Shown: positions 15,862-24,482 of the stretch, one piece after another
How positions within the stretch are numbered: position 1 is the stretch's first letter
Layout of the letters: each line of letters begins with the position of its first letter
Source of the DNA: a virus
Strand: one strand, 5' to 3'
Length of the DNA: 64,000 nt
Virus record (IMG/VR): IMGVR_UViG_3300027759_006101
Span: 124,001 to 188,000 of that record
Notes under the pieces: model-generated
Told to the model about the DNA's origin: nothing
The model's database searches: none
Seen by the model: the letters and a program-made list of their open reading frames with translations, nothing else
Translations under genes and position numbers: made by a program

Positions 15862-16947
15862 ATGTGGTATAAATTAGCACAACAATTACAACTTCCTGGG
15901 TTAGATATAGAACAATCCCAGCCAAAAATTAAAGAAAAACCAGAACCAAAAGATAAATCTCCAGAACTTTTAGAAACACAAAAAGAACCTCAAAGTTTAT
16001 TCTTTAGTGATTGGGCTAAAGGTCATTATGTGCCAGAGCAACCTGTCTATCACGGAACAACACACGAATTTGATAGATTCGATATTGACAAAGGTTCAAT
16101 GAGTAATTATTTTGGTCCAGCATTTTATTTTACTAGTGATGAAGAAGATGCTTCAAAAAATTACACTGGTACTGGGCCTGATCAAGAAAGAAACATTGAA
16201 AATCTTCAATATGATTTGCTTGATCAATATGGTGAAGACGAATATTATCTATGGAATTTATATAGCGATGATCCAAGATACAGTAAAGATTTCAATGAAG
16301 ATGGCAAACCATATAACCCAAATTATCTAGCAGAAAAAATTGCCAAAGATACAATTTTAGGACCAAATAAGCCTAGAGTAATTCCTGCTCACGTTAGAAT
16401 GAAAAACCCAATTCATCTGACTAGTTCACAAGATGCAGAACATCCTGAAAAAGTTTTCATTGATGATGTAGAAGGTAGTATGGATTTTTTAGGTAAAAGA
16501 ATCAATCCTTCTGACAACCATAATTTTAGTACAGTTATATCAAAACTTCATAATATTATAGTGGACTATTTGGATTTTGATATTGCTAATGAAATTTGTG
16601 AAGAATTAGTTCAAGAAAATTCTGTTGGGTTTGATGAAGAAATTTCAGCATCTTCAATAATTATGGACTTGATTAAAAAATTAGAGTTTTGGGACCGGGA
16701 TCAAGATACACATTTTAAAGGTGATATTGTCAAAAGATTTGTAAATTCATTAGGATACGATAGCATTGTTATGGATCCTAATGAATTTTTCAGAATGTAC
16801 TCTCAAAAAAGACCAATCAAGCATTTCATCACTTGGAATCCTGAAAACATTAAACACGCCAGAGAAAATATAGAGTTTGACCCAGGGAATCCAGTTATCA
16901 CTGCAATGAGTGGTAAAATTAATTTATGGAAGAATTCTTTGCTGTAG
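15862..16947 (+). CDS. ADP-ribosyltransferase-like protein
   Basis: 361 residues. It starts MWYKLAQ, followed by a Pro/Glu/Lys-rich linker to about residue 50 and then VYHGTTHEF and GPAFYFTSDEEDA, the His-Gly-Thr and Tyr-Phe-Thr strands of ADP-ribosyltransferases. A third catalytic Glu cannot be placed confidently. Phage T4 carries Alt, an ADP-ribosyltransferase packed in the head and injected with DNA; a similar role is possible here but unproven. The MWYKLAQ start ends in the same K-L-A-Q signature as the N-terminal modules of the genes downstream. Confidence 0.6.
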   Translation: MWYKLAQQLQLPGLDIEQSQPKIKEKPEPKDKSPELLETQKEPQSLFFSDWAKGHYVPEQPVYHGTTHEFDRFDIDKGSMSNYFGPAFYFTSDEEDASKNYTGTGPDQERNIENLQYDLLDQYGEDEYYLWNLYSDDPRYSKDFNEDGKPYNPNYLAEKIAKDTILGPNKPRVIPAHVRMKNPIHLTSSQDAEHPEKVFIDDVEGSMDFLGKRINPSDNHNFSTVISKLHNIIVDYLDFDIANEICEELVQENSVGFDEEISASSIIMDLIKKLEFWDRDQDTHFKGDIVKRFVNSLGYDSIVMDPNEFFRMYSQKRPIKHFITWNPENIKHARENIEFDPGNPVITAMSGKINLWKNSLL

Positions 16948-17288
16948 TTTTCATCGAGTGTATGATGGAAAATAATAGATGTTTTTCAGAAAAAGATTTT
17001 TATAATTTACTCAAAACACAAAGGTTGGATTCTTCAAAAATAAATTTCAATGAAGTAATGAAAGAATTTCTTACAGAATTTGAATTAACATCATATGAAA
17101 AAATTGATAATATTTGGCAGCCTAAAGGAAAATTTATTTCTCACAAAGCAATTTCAAATATAATAGATGAATTAGATTTACATTTAGAAGTTGAAAATTC
17201 ATTAGGTGGATTTTACGAAACAAGTTGTGATGTAGTGCAAAAAATCAATAATTATCTTTGGTTGTGTGAAAAAGAAGCTCTCCAATAA
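16926..17288 (+). CDS. Hypothetical protein
   Basis: 120 residues, mostly helical and charged; not recognised. A start at 16962 or 16965 is also possible. It overlaps the end of the ART-like gene by 22 bases, so the two are probably cotranscribed; it could be a partner or immunity protein of that enzyme, but nothing in the sequence shows this. Confidence 0.55.
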   Translation: MEEFFAVVFIECMMENNRCFSEKDFYNLLKTQRLDSSKINFNEVMKEFLTEFELTSYEKIDNIWQPKGKFISHKAISNIIDELDLHLEVENSLGGFYETSCDVVQKINNYLWLCEKEALQ

Positions 17289-17334
17289 AGGGGGGCTTAT
17301 TTTTTTGATAGAAACATAATGTGAGGAACTAAAA

Positions 17335-17688
17335 ATGAAAAATCATTTGAAATTATTCAAACTTTCACAAAGGCTTGATAAAAATAATTTATATTCACTA
17401 GCTGACAAAATTGATAGATTGGCGCAAAACCAAACTAAAAATTTTGAGAATAAACAGCAAGCTACAGATTATATAAAGAATTTAGGTATGCCAAGCTTTT
17501 CTCAAAATATGGATAAAGCTGCTGATGAAGGCGTTACAATTAATGGTATTTCTATCAAGAACGATCCAGAAATGCAGAAATTATACAAAGATAGTTTATC
17601 ATCAGGAGGCGCAGTTGCAATGCCAGCAATGGCACCAATGCCTATGCCTATGCCAGCACCAATGCCTTCAGTTCCGCCCGTAGTTTAA
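17335..17688 (+). CDS. N-terminal-module protein 1, Met/Pro-rich tail
   Basis: 117 residues. Residues 1-32 are a short version of the shared module (FKLSQRLDKNNLYSLADKI then RLAQ). The middle is a helical segment and the end is a low-complexity tail of repeated Met-Pro and Ala-Pro (AMAPMPMPMPAPMP). TGAGGA ribosome site. Ends in a strong terminator. Confidence 0.65.
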   Translation: MKNHLKLFKLSQRLDKNNLYSLADKIDRLAQNQTKNFENKQQATDYIKNLGMPSFSQNMDKAADEGVTINGISIKNDPEMQKLYKDSLSSGGAVAMPAMAPMPMPMPAPMPSVPPVV

Positions 17689-17705
17689 TTCGCATCCCAA
17701 ACCAA

Positions 17706-17748
17706 AAAAAACAGGGGCTACTTTTTCAAAGCCCCTGTTTTTTTTGGT
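17706..17748. terminator. Intrinsic terminator
   Basis: Ten-bp stem AACAGGGGCT with its complement, flanked by A8 and T8 runs, so it can work both ways. Confidence 0.88.
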
Positions 17749-17764
17749 TATTGGTCTGCTTTAA

Positions 17765-18073
17765 TTACTTCGATAGAGGATCGTTTCGACGGCCACCTTC
17801 ACGACGATCATTAGCTGGAAGAGTTGTCTTTGTTACAAGCTTTAACCCGTCAACACTAAATTGATAAAGAGTGTTGCCAGAAAGAACATAAACAAAATTA
17901 CCAGATGCAGCAACAGAAGCAGCACCACCACCTGCTCTCATCCCAACACCCTGACCAAGAGGGAATGGAGTTTGACCTGGGCGTGGAGCTTCTTGAATTC
18001 CACCTGGAACCTGTGCAAATGCTAGCCCGAAAACAGCCAATGAAGCTGCAAGAGAAACCAAAATTTTATTCAT
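17765..18073 (-). CDS. Small secreted protein, host-like
   Basis: 102 residues with a clear signal peptide ending AFAQ (residues 1-21), then a Gly/Pro-rich region and VYVLSGNTLYQFSVDGLK, a beta-propeller-like strand pair. Secreted proteins with a similar N-terminus and strand pair are common in Armatimonadota (recollection, not a search). It is more GC-rich than its neighbours, which suggests transfer from a host. Confidence 0.6.
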   Translation of the reverse strand: MNKILVSLAASLAVFGLAFAQVPGGIQEAPRPGQTPFPLGQGVGMRAGGGAASVAASGNFVYVLSGNTLYQFSVDGLKLVTKTTLPANDRREGGRRNDPLSK

Positions 18074-18150
18074 AATTTTTACCTCTGTTCAATAGACGAA
18101 CAATGTTATTATATGTTCAATAAATGAGTAAAAGATTAAGATAGATCTAT

Positions 18151-18187
18151 AACAAAAAAAAGATCTACTTTCGTAGATCTTTTTTAG
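18151..18187. terminator. Bidirectional terminator
   Basis: Stem AAAGATCTAC with its complement around TTTC, flanked by A7 and T6 runs. It serves the prepilin-like gene. Confidence 0.85.
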
Positions 18188-18189
18188 AA

Positions 18190-19086
18190 TTATCTTACTT
18201 GAAATCCGTTTTGATCAAGTACTGGAAGATTGCCAGCAGTATATACTTGTTTACCCCAGAGGAAATTATTTGGATTTACTGTGGTTTCAAATCTCATAAA
18301 CTTTGAGTGGCCATCTGCAAAAGTATAATTTGCGCCACCTGTATGTCTGTCAGCTTGAATGTATGCAATTTGTAAAGCACCACCAGCATATCCAGATGAT
18401 TTGCAAGTAGCCCAGGCACTTGCAGCCAAAGATGGAGTGACTGCATAAACTGCTGACAGACTTGGCGCAAACTGTGATAAATCTTCACCCTTCCAAGTTC
18501 CGCCACTCACACTAGTCATAAATGCATTAGTACTTCTGTGGCTCTTGTTTACATAACCACCAGAAGAAGTACCAGCATTAGAAGTGTCATTAATACAAGC
18601 TAATGTATTTGTCATCTCTGCTACTACAATTGTATCTGCTGCAAACTCAATAGCTGAAACAGAAGCAACATTAGCAGGATCAATGCTTCTACGCTTTCTT
18701 GGTAATACGGAAGCATTAGCAACATAAGAAATTCTTGGTGCTTGTAAATCTAAACCTGGGTTAGTAGGAACAATTCCCTTATTTGGATCTGATGGACAAA
18801 CAAATACTGACCAATTCTTTACGTATGGATTAATAAGTCCTGACCATTGATTATATCCATTAGTACCGTTGGAATCATTTGTATACCAGTATGCTTGTGG
18901 ATAAGTTTCATCATAGTCTTGAGCATACATAGTAATACCAAGTCCCATTTGCTTGGTGTTTGAAAGGCAGGATGCAGAACGAGCCTTTTCACGAGCTTGG
19001 GCAAAAACAGGGAAGAGAATTGCAGCCAAAATAGCGATGATTGCAATGACAACGAGTAATTCAATAAGAGTAAACGCTTTTTTCAT
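18190..19086 (-). CDS. Type IV prepilin-like protein with DUF1559-type C-terminus
   Basis: 298 residues. The N-terminus has the class III prepilin signal [17 protein letters not shown] with the Glu-5 of the mature protein, continuing [17 protein letters not shown]. The C-terminus has [15 protein letters not shown], an H-x9-DG signature. These proteins form pseudopilin or surface assemblies in Armatimonadota, Planctomycetes and relatives; the [12 protein letters not shown] form is especially typical of Armatimonadota. It is out of place in a phage and suggests host gene capture. GC content is higher than in flanking genes. Confidence 0.85.
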   Translation of the reverse strand: MKKAFTLIELLVVIAIIAILAAILFPVFAQAREKARSASCLSNTKQMGLGITMYAQDYDETYPQAYWYTNDSNGTNGYNQWSGLINPYVKNWSVFVCPSDPNKGIVPTNPGLDLQAPRISYVANASVLPRKRRSIDPANVASVSAIEFAADTIVVAEMTNTLACINDTSNAGTSSGGYVNKSHRSTNAFMTSVSGGTWKGEDLSQFAPSLSAVYAVTPSLAASAWATCKSSGYAGGALQIAYIQADRHTGGANYTFADGHSKFMRFETTVNPNNFLWGKQVYTAGNLPVLDQNGFQVR

Positions 19087-19208
19087 ATTAGTTTCCTTTT
19101 AGAAATCTTGTTATTATTATTCCGCTTAATAAAAAGACGTATATTAAGGTTTTAGACAAAATTCTTAACATAAAGGAACAGTCTTCTTTTATTCCCTATA
19201 ATAAAAAT

Positions 19209-19694
19209 ATGAATTACAAAATCAAACTCAAACAAAAAAAATATTTGTTCTTAGATATTGATGGAGTATTGAATTCATTTGATGATTATAATATGACAGG
19301 TAATGAATTCATAAAAAACTTAAAGAATATTTCATTTATTACTAGCAAAAAACAAATGTCTATATTGAATAACATAGTAGAAGAATATAATCCCACAATA
19401 ATATTATCATCATACTGGAGAACAAGATATTCTTTAGAAGAATTGAATAATATATTTAGGGAAAATGGTTTTGTGGGCAAGATATCTGGAATTACTAGCA
19501 AAGAGGGCGAAGAACACAAAGATAGGTGGAATCAAATCAAACTATATATAGATAAAAATAAAGTTAAAGATTATATTATATTAGATGATGAAGAAATAAC
19601 CAGAACAGAGAGAAAAATAAATAACTTTGTAAAAACAAATTCTTATGAAGGTTTGACAGAAAAACATTTAAAAGATATAGGAAAAATCTGGTAG
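19209..19694 (+). CDS. HAD-like phosphatase (RNA-repair-associated type)
   Basis: 161 residues. HAD motif I FLDIDGVLNSFDDY (about 15-28) and later IILSSYWRT and YIILDDEE motifs match the HAD domain found in Swiss-army-knife RNA repair proteins. It could remove a terminal phosphate from RNA or DNA. TATAAT lies six bases before the ATG with no ribosome site, so it is probably leaderless. The ART-like gene follows after six bases. Confidence 0.7.
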   Translation: MNYKIKLKQKKYLFLDIDGVLNSFDDYNMTGNEFIKNLKNISFITSKKQMSILNNIVEEYNPTIILSSYWRTRYSLEELNNIFRENGFVGKISGITSKEGEEHKDRWNQIKLYIDKNKVKDYIILDDEEITRTERKINNFVKTNSYEGLTEKHLKDIGKIW

Positions 19695-19700
19695 GACAAT

Positions 19701-21011
19701 ATGGCAAAATTTATTCGTGCAAGTAAAAAATTTATCAAGATATCTCAGAGTGAAGAAAAATATTATCATGGCACAACTACTGGTGAAAATGATTCAATTC
19801 TTAAAAGTATTATATCTTCAGGCATAGACCCAAAAATTGCACAAGGATTTGGGCAAGGAGCTGGGTTTTATGTTTTCAATAGCATAAATCAAGCTAAAAG
19901 GCAAGCTATGTCACTTAATAGTTTCTTTAGTGGCAGTGAAGTAACATTTGAATATGTGGGAAACCCAGATACTATACCAGGTGGATATCCAATGGTGGTT
20001 TCACTTCCAGTTGATTTAAAATCAGAAACATTTGATTTAGATTATGAGTCATTGCCACGATTTGGATTTTTTATAATAAGAGAAATGTACGACTTGATAA
20101 AAACTTTGCCGCAAGATGCTTTTGCTGAATTGGATCTTTTGGGAAATAGGCCCTCCGCAATACCGGAGCACACTACTATAGATTCTTCTTTATTAGGCGA
20201 TGGTGAAATAATAAGATTGAGGTCAAAACCAAAACCTATTCAAAAACAAAAACGCACACGTAAACAAAAAATAGCATTTTATGTCAAAGACACGCTAAAA
20301 GAATATGAGACTGGAGATGTCGGAACTGGTTATACTTATCATAAAATTTTAGAAGTTCTTAAAAAATATTTTCCAGAGGAATTCAAGAAAGCAGAAGAAA
20401 AAGTTTTTGAAATTTTAAAACCTCTTGAAAATTATGATTATAAATCAGACCATCCCGATGTGGATTGGAAATATGGGACTCAACCTGTAGCTTTTAAATA
20501 TAACGGAAAATACAATATTCATATCGACCCAGCTTTAGACATTATGGTTTACTTTAACAATAATTGGATAAGTGGTCAAGAATATATGCAGCAAAAGGAT
20601 TCTACTAACAATACTGAAAATAGCACATCAGATTCTCAGAACACAAAGACATCAAGGAATAAAAATATGGCAAAATTTATCAAGACAGCATTATTAGAAG
20701 TAAGAGAAAGAACTGAACAGCAAGAAGTTCAATTAGAAGAAGTAAGAACTGGTGAAACATATACTTCTCTTTATGACGCATTACAGAAACAACATAAAAC
20801 TGTAGATGCTCAGACACTTTGTGAACTCTTTACTCCTCTCCATAAAAATACAAACTACAATTCATTAGAAGAAGCTTTAGGTAATAAGGCGGGTTTGTAT
20901 GGTAGAAAAAACGAAGAATTAGCAGAAAAATCATTCTCAGAAATATTAGAAGAAATTGAAAAAGGTTTCCCAGAAGAAATTCTTGAGTTACAATTAAGAA
21001 ATAAGAAATAA
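19701..21011 (+). CDS. ADP-ribosyltransferase-like protein with duplicated start segment
   Basis: 436 residues. It begins MAKFIRASKKFIKISQ, then YYHGTTTGENDSI and GAGFYVFNS, the His-Gly-Thr and aromatic strands of the ART fold. Residues about 170-290 are an unrecognised domain, followed by a Ser/Thr/Asn linker. A second start-like segment MAKFIKTALLEV opens an acidic helical C-terminal region (about 320-436). The repeat suggests that two genes with the same start segment were fused. Confidence 0.6.
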   Translation: MAKFIRASKKFIKISQSEEKYYHGTTTGENDSILKSIISSGIDPKIAQGFGQGAGFYVFNSINQAKRQAMSLNSFFSGSEVTFEYVGNPDTIPGGYPMVVSLPVDLKSETFDLDYESLPRFGFFIIREMYDLIKTLPQDAFAELDLLGNRPSAIPEHTTIDSSLLGDGEIIRLRSKPKPIQKQKRTRKQKIAFYVKDTLKEYETGDVGTGYTYHKILEVLKKYFPEEFKKAEEKVFEILKPLENYDYKSDHPDVDWKYGTQPVAFKYNGKYNIHIDPALDIMVYFNNNWISGQEYMQQKDSTNNTENSTSDSQNTKTSRNKNMAKFIKTALLEVRERTEQQEVQLEEVRTGETYTSLYDALQKQHKTVDAQTLCELFTPLHKNTNYNSLEEALGNKAGLYGRKNEELAEKSFSEILEEIEKGFPEEILELQLRNKK

Positions 21012-21071
21012 TTGGATTTATAGCTAATAGACAAAACTATTAGCTATAATAAATTTAACAGGTGTAATAAG

Positions 21072-21233
21072 ATGAAAAATAAACTTTCAAAAGAACAACT
21101 TGATCTTTTAAATAAATTTAAAAACACAAAAGATAATAAAAGCGCTGCAAACTTAAATGAAAAAACTGAATCAAAAATTAATTCAGTTTCTCATAGACCA
21201 AACTTAAGAAGAAGCGGATCAAGGGGTAAGTGA
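21072..21233 (+). CDS. Small basic protein
   Basis: 53 residues, Lys/Asn/Ser-rich, ending in Arg/Gly (RRSGSRGK). It lacks hydrophobic segments; perhaps a nucleic-acid-binding micro-protein. It overlaps the convergent gene at 21219 by 15 bases. Confidence 0.45.
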   Translation: MKNKLSKEQLDLLNKFKNTKDNKSAANLNEKTESKINSVSHRPNLRRSGSRGK

Positions 21234-21464
21234 CGGACTCCAATCTGGGCCTGCCAATACTTCCAAGAATTCTTCATAAGTGTAATACTGAGTTTTAGTA
21301 GTTAATGATTCAACACAGTTAGGTACAACTTGCCCCTGCCACTTTACAAATGTCTTTAATCCATCAACACTTAAACGCAAAGTGTCAGCAGATGTTTCAA
21401 GTACTTGTGTAAAATCAATCAAGGGTATTTCTGTAACGTGAAAAATAACAAATGTTCTGTCCAT
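21219..21464 (-). CDS. Hypothetical protein
   Basis: 81 residues from the ATG at 21464, chosen because TATAAT lies six bases before it (leaderless type). The sequence is beta-rich (VIFHVTEIPLIDF, TLRLSVDGLKTFVKW) and soluble. Not recognised. Confidence 0.6.
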   Translation of the reverse strand: MDRTFVIFHVTEIPLIDFTQVLETSADTLRLSVDGLKTFVKWQGQVVPNCVESLTTKTQYYTYEEFLEVLAGPDWSPSLTP

Positions 21465-21535
21465 ATTTTTATTATAAAACAAAAGGTAGGGTTAGTTCCT
21501 TCTTTGAATAAAAAAGAATGTTCGGGGACCAAATT

Positions 21536-22588
21536 ATGCATAAAAAAATAGTACTTAATAAATTGCAGAAAATTGCAAACTTATTTGATCAATGTCAACA
21601 TCACAATCAAGCAGACCAAATAACTCAAATAATGCATAAAATAGCGCAAATTGGTAGCGCTGGAATTTACAAGCCAAAAGGAAGCTCATTCCTAAGCTCA
21701 CAACCTGACTTGGCAATTATTGAAAGCAAAAATAATATTCCAAATGATTTATTATATTACGCCGCATCAGTAACACAAAGAACTAAAACCCCAAAATATG
21801 ATCAAGAAAATTTTGAAAAAACATTAGCAAAATTAAATTCTATTAAAAATAATCCTAAAGTAAAAGATAATTTTCCAAATATTTCAAGCAGTGTAGATTC
21901 TGCTATTGATTTGTTGAATTCAAAATCAAATCAATCTGGTGAAACTAAAACTAAAAGCACATATATAGAAAGATTACCTAGTTCAAAATTAGGAGACTAT
22001 GCTTCTCCAGCTGATACAACTTTTAAAACTCAAGATACTCCATTTGATGATTTAGGACAATTTTTAGATCCATATCAAAATCCGCTTTTGCAAATGGGCG
22101 GTGGTTTTGGCGATATTGTAGGCAATGATCCAGAAGATAAAGCAAAAGACTTTATAAAAAATAAATTTAATCAAGCAAGCTCAAAATCTAAAAGACAAGC
22201 CTCAATACTAATGATGGCTATAAAATTAAAAGAAGATTTAGAAGATGGAGTCAAAGCTTTATTTAATTATTATGATGAAAGAACTTTGATGAAATTATTA
22301 AAAGAATCAAATATTATAGAACAAAATGGTGATATTACAGCAAGACCATTTGATTATTCTGAACTTATTCAAAAATTATCACAGTTAGAACCAACTTCTC
22401 CGCCAGATATGCAAACAACTTCTGGAAATAATAGTTATGGCAGTCTGGAAGAAGTCAAACAAAATTTATTATCTACAGTAGAAACTATCGATAAATTTCA
22501 AGTGTCTATATCACACGCACACGATGTTCAAAGAGAACAACAAAGAGAATTAAATGATTTACAGGGTGATACTATTCCCGACGAATGA
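21536..22588 (+). CDS. N-terminal-module protein 2
   Basis: 350 residues from the ATG at 21536, which aligns with the starts of its relatives and has GGGGAC upstream. Residues 1-40 are a diverged module (KLQKIANLFD ... QADQITQIM ... KIAQ). The rest contains a Ser/Thr-rich linker and a helical domain (about 210-290) of unknown function. No membrane segment. Confidence 0.65.
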   Translation: MHKKIVLNKLQKIANLFDQCQHHNQADQITQIMHKIAQIGSAGIYKPKGSSFLSSQPDLAIIESKNNIPNDLLYYAASVTQRTKTPKYDQENFEKTLAKLNSIKNNPKVKDNFPNISSSVDSAIDLLNSKSNQSGETKTKSTYIERLPSSKLGDYASPADTTFKTQDTPFDDLGQFLDPYQNPLLQMGGGFGDIVGNDPEDKAKDFIKNKFNQASSKSKRQASILMMAIKLKEDLEDGVKALFNYYDERTLMKLLKESNIIEQNGDITARPFDYSELIQKLSQLEPTSPPDMQTTSGNNSYGSLEEVKQNLLSTVETIDKFQVSISHAHDVQREQQRELNDLQGDTIPDE

Positions 22589-22801
22589 AACAAATCTACA
22601 ACAACTTATTACTAAGAAAATAAATAAACTGTAAAGAGCTATAGCAATCCTATAGCTCTTTCTTTTTTCCCAATTATATTTGTGTAAATAATATCCACTT
22701 GTCCACATCAACATAGCATACAAAAACCACTGGATTATAGTCTCACTATCAAAAGCCCAAAAAAAATAAAAACATAGTTGAATAAAAAATACAATTCTCA
22801 C
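22559..22801 (-). CDS. Possible three-helix membrane protein
   Basis: 80 residues with a GTG start; a TATAAT box lies a few bases upstream. Hydrophobic helices at about 3-20, 23-40 and 53-68. It reads through the terminator of the convergent gene, so the ORF may be fortuitous. Weakly supported. Confidence 0.35.
   Translation of the reverse strand: MRIVFFIQLCFYFFWAFDSETIIQWFLYAMLMWTSGYYLHKYNWEKRKSYRIAIALYSLFIFLVISCCRFVSFVGNSITL
22631..22668 (+). terminator. Intrinsic terminator after module protein 2
   Basis: Twelve-bp stem AAAGAGCTATAG with its complement, loop of five bases, then a C and six T. Confidence 0.85.
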
Positions 22802-22875
22802 AAGCTTATTATAAAAGGATAATTATCGATATATTTGTAAAAATAAATTAATCACCTTTGATAAGGAAAAAAAAT

Positions 22876-23784
22876 ATGAACAATAAACAAATTGTAGCTT
22901 CACTAAATCAAATTGCTAATGAACTTGATAGCAATGGACTTTATCAAGAAGCTAATGTTGTTACCAATGTTATGGTAAAAATTAGTCAATCTGACTTACA
23001 ATATTCTGGTTCTTCGAAGTATAAGCCGTATGCTAATTTAAGTCCTCAAAGTGTTAATGTCGGCAACGCTGCAGGAAGCACTGCGGGTTCATCAACGACT
23101 GATGAACAAACTTTCAATCAGGCTATTGAACATATAAAAACGCTTTTAAATATGGGCGAAAAAGAAGGAGCAAAAAGTATATTTTTCGATACTCTTGAAA
23201 AACTTACAGAACCTGCTCAACGTGAAAAGTTTAGAAATACGTACTATGAATTAACAGCTCCTTCAGCTTCTCCAAATGCACCAGTCACTAAGCCAAATGC
23301 ACCATCTACTCCAATTGGTACACCTAAGCCATCAGTGCCAGGTAAACCATCCCAGCCAAGTTCCAAACCTGGTATGCCATCCAACCCTGGTAGCTCAAAG
23401 CCTTCAGCACCAAAAAGCGCAGATGGGTTAGACAGATGGGTAAATAAAGCTGAAAATATTTATTCAGCTTGGGTAACAAAAGGGGCAAAGCCAGGTTCAT
23501 CAGCATTTGGATTGATCAAAGATGTTGTAGACTATATGCAAAATGTTAAATCAAGATTGCCATCATCTTTGCATAGCTCTGCAAATGCAAAAATAATCAA
23601 AGTACAAAAAATGATGCAAGATATATTTGATGGAATGCCAGACCCAACTAAGACTGTTGGAGTAATGCCTTATTATGGTGTAAGTGGAGTTAAGGGCAAA
23701 AGTGTTAATCCTTTTGCAGAGGGCGATCGTCTAGAAGGTAAAAAGCTAGATTATCAAGCCGACTACGAAAGTAAAAGATACTAA
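22876..23784 (+). CDS. N-terminal-module protein 3, Pro-rich linker
   Basis: 302 residues from the ATG at 22876 (AAGGA upstream). Residues 1-39 are the shared module (SLNQIANELDSNGLYQEAN ... KISQ). A long Pro/Ser/Lys linker (about 130-185, repeats such as KPSAP and KPSQP) separates a helical domain from a second helical domain (190-265). The architecture is that of a modular, flexible protein. Not recognised. Confidence 0.7.
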   Translation: MNNKQIVASLNQIANELDSNGLYQEANVVTNVMVKISQSDLQYSGSSKYKPYANLSPQSVNVGNAAGSTAGSSTTDEQTFNQAIEHIKTLLNMGEKEGAKSIFFDTLEKLTEPAQREKFRNTYYELTAPSASPNAPVTKPNAPSTPIGTPKPSVPGKPSQPSSKPGMPSNPGSSKPSAPKSADGLDRWVNKAENIYSAWVTKGAKPGSSAFGLIKDVVDYMQNVKSRLPSSLHSSANAKIIKVQKMMQDIFDGMPDPTKTVGVMPYYGVSGVKGKSVNPFAEGDRLEGKKLDYQADYESKRY

Positions 23785-23785
23785 T

Positions 23786-23818
23786 AAAAAAAGAGGAGCA
23801 AAGCTCCTCTTTTTTTAT
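23786..23818. terminator. Bidirectional terminator
   Basis: Stem AAAGAGGAGC with its complement, loop of AAA, flanked by A and T runs. Confidence 0.88.
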
Positions 23819-23829
23819 TTAAAATCAAA

Positions 23830-24243
23830 TTATAATAAAATTAATTTTTCAGCTCTAATTGTAAAGTATCTACTTAATAATTTTCCATTTTTAATTGAAC
23901 GTACAACTACAAAATCTTTTTCATCTGATACAAAATCATCACAAACTACGCCAAACTCTTCCTCGCCTTTTCCATCAATCCATTTTACTTTGGTGCCAAC
24001 AGTAAATTTTTTCTCTTCAACTAAACTCCAAACTTTGCTCAACTCTTCTACCTGCTCATCTGTCAATAATCTTAACTCGTTCAATTTATCCAACAAGTTT
24101 GATTGACTAACTTTGTAATTTGTTATCTGAGTGTCCAAATTATCATTAAGTTTTATTAACATTTTTCTATCATTATTTTGCTTCCATATGATAAAAAATA
24201 AAACCAAATTTATTAACACAGACAATACTAAAAAATAAATCAT
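23830..24243 (-). CDS. Membrane-anchored coiled-coil protein
   Basis: 137 residues: one N-terminal membrane helix (about 3-20), a coiled coil (about 25-75) with a heptad pattern rich in Leu, and a C-terminal beta domain (about 80-137). The layout is reminiscent of phage spanin or Rz-like components, but no such relation was shown. Overlaps the end of the next gene by four bases. Confidence 0.6.
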   Translation of the reverse strand: MIYFLVLSVLINLVLFFIIWKQNNDRKMLIKLNDNLDTQITNYKVSQSNLLDKLNELRLLTDEQVEELSKVWSLVEEKKFTVGTKVKWIDGKGEEEFGVVCDDFVSDEKDFVVVRSIKNGKLLSRYFTIRAEKLILL

Positions 24244-24482
24244 TTTTTTGCACCTTTTGATTGCTTGAAATTTTTAGCAAACTTTATCATTTCATTTACT
24301 TTTTGCTTACTATAAATTTCAGAGCCATAATTCTTCATCATTACATCAACTGTTTTAGAAAAATCTTTTGCCTTTGTTGATGAAGAATAAAAACTTTTTG
24401 CATCGCCGTGACAAGTCTTGCAATAATTATTATAGTCAATCTTAGAATCTAATAATATCAAAAAATAAATAATATTAATCAT
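24240..24482 (-). CDS. Minimal c-type cytochrome-like protein
   Basis: 80 residues. A short hydrophobic N-terminus (MINIIYFLILLDSK) could be an export signal. The haem-attachment motif CKTCHG is at about residues 21-26, followed by a Lys-rich helix with a candidate distal ligand in VDVMMKNYG (about 47-55), as in small class I cytochromes. If exported, it would need host cytochrome maturation. A single motif in a short protein could also be fortuitous. It overlaps both neighbours by four bases, so it is cotranscribed with them. Confidence 0.5.
   Translation of the reverse strand: MINIIYFLILLDSKIDYNNYCKTCHGDAKSFYSSSTKAKDFSKTVDVMMKNYGSEIYSKQKVNEMIKFAKNFKQSKGAKK

Noticed and set aside
22559-22801. 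Three-helix membrane ORF on the minus strand as a firm gene
   Set aside because: It uses a GTG start and reads through the strong terminator of the convergent gene; kept only as a low-confidence feature.
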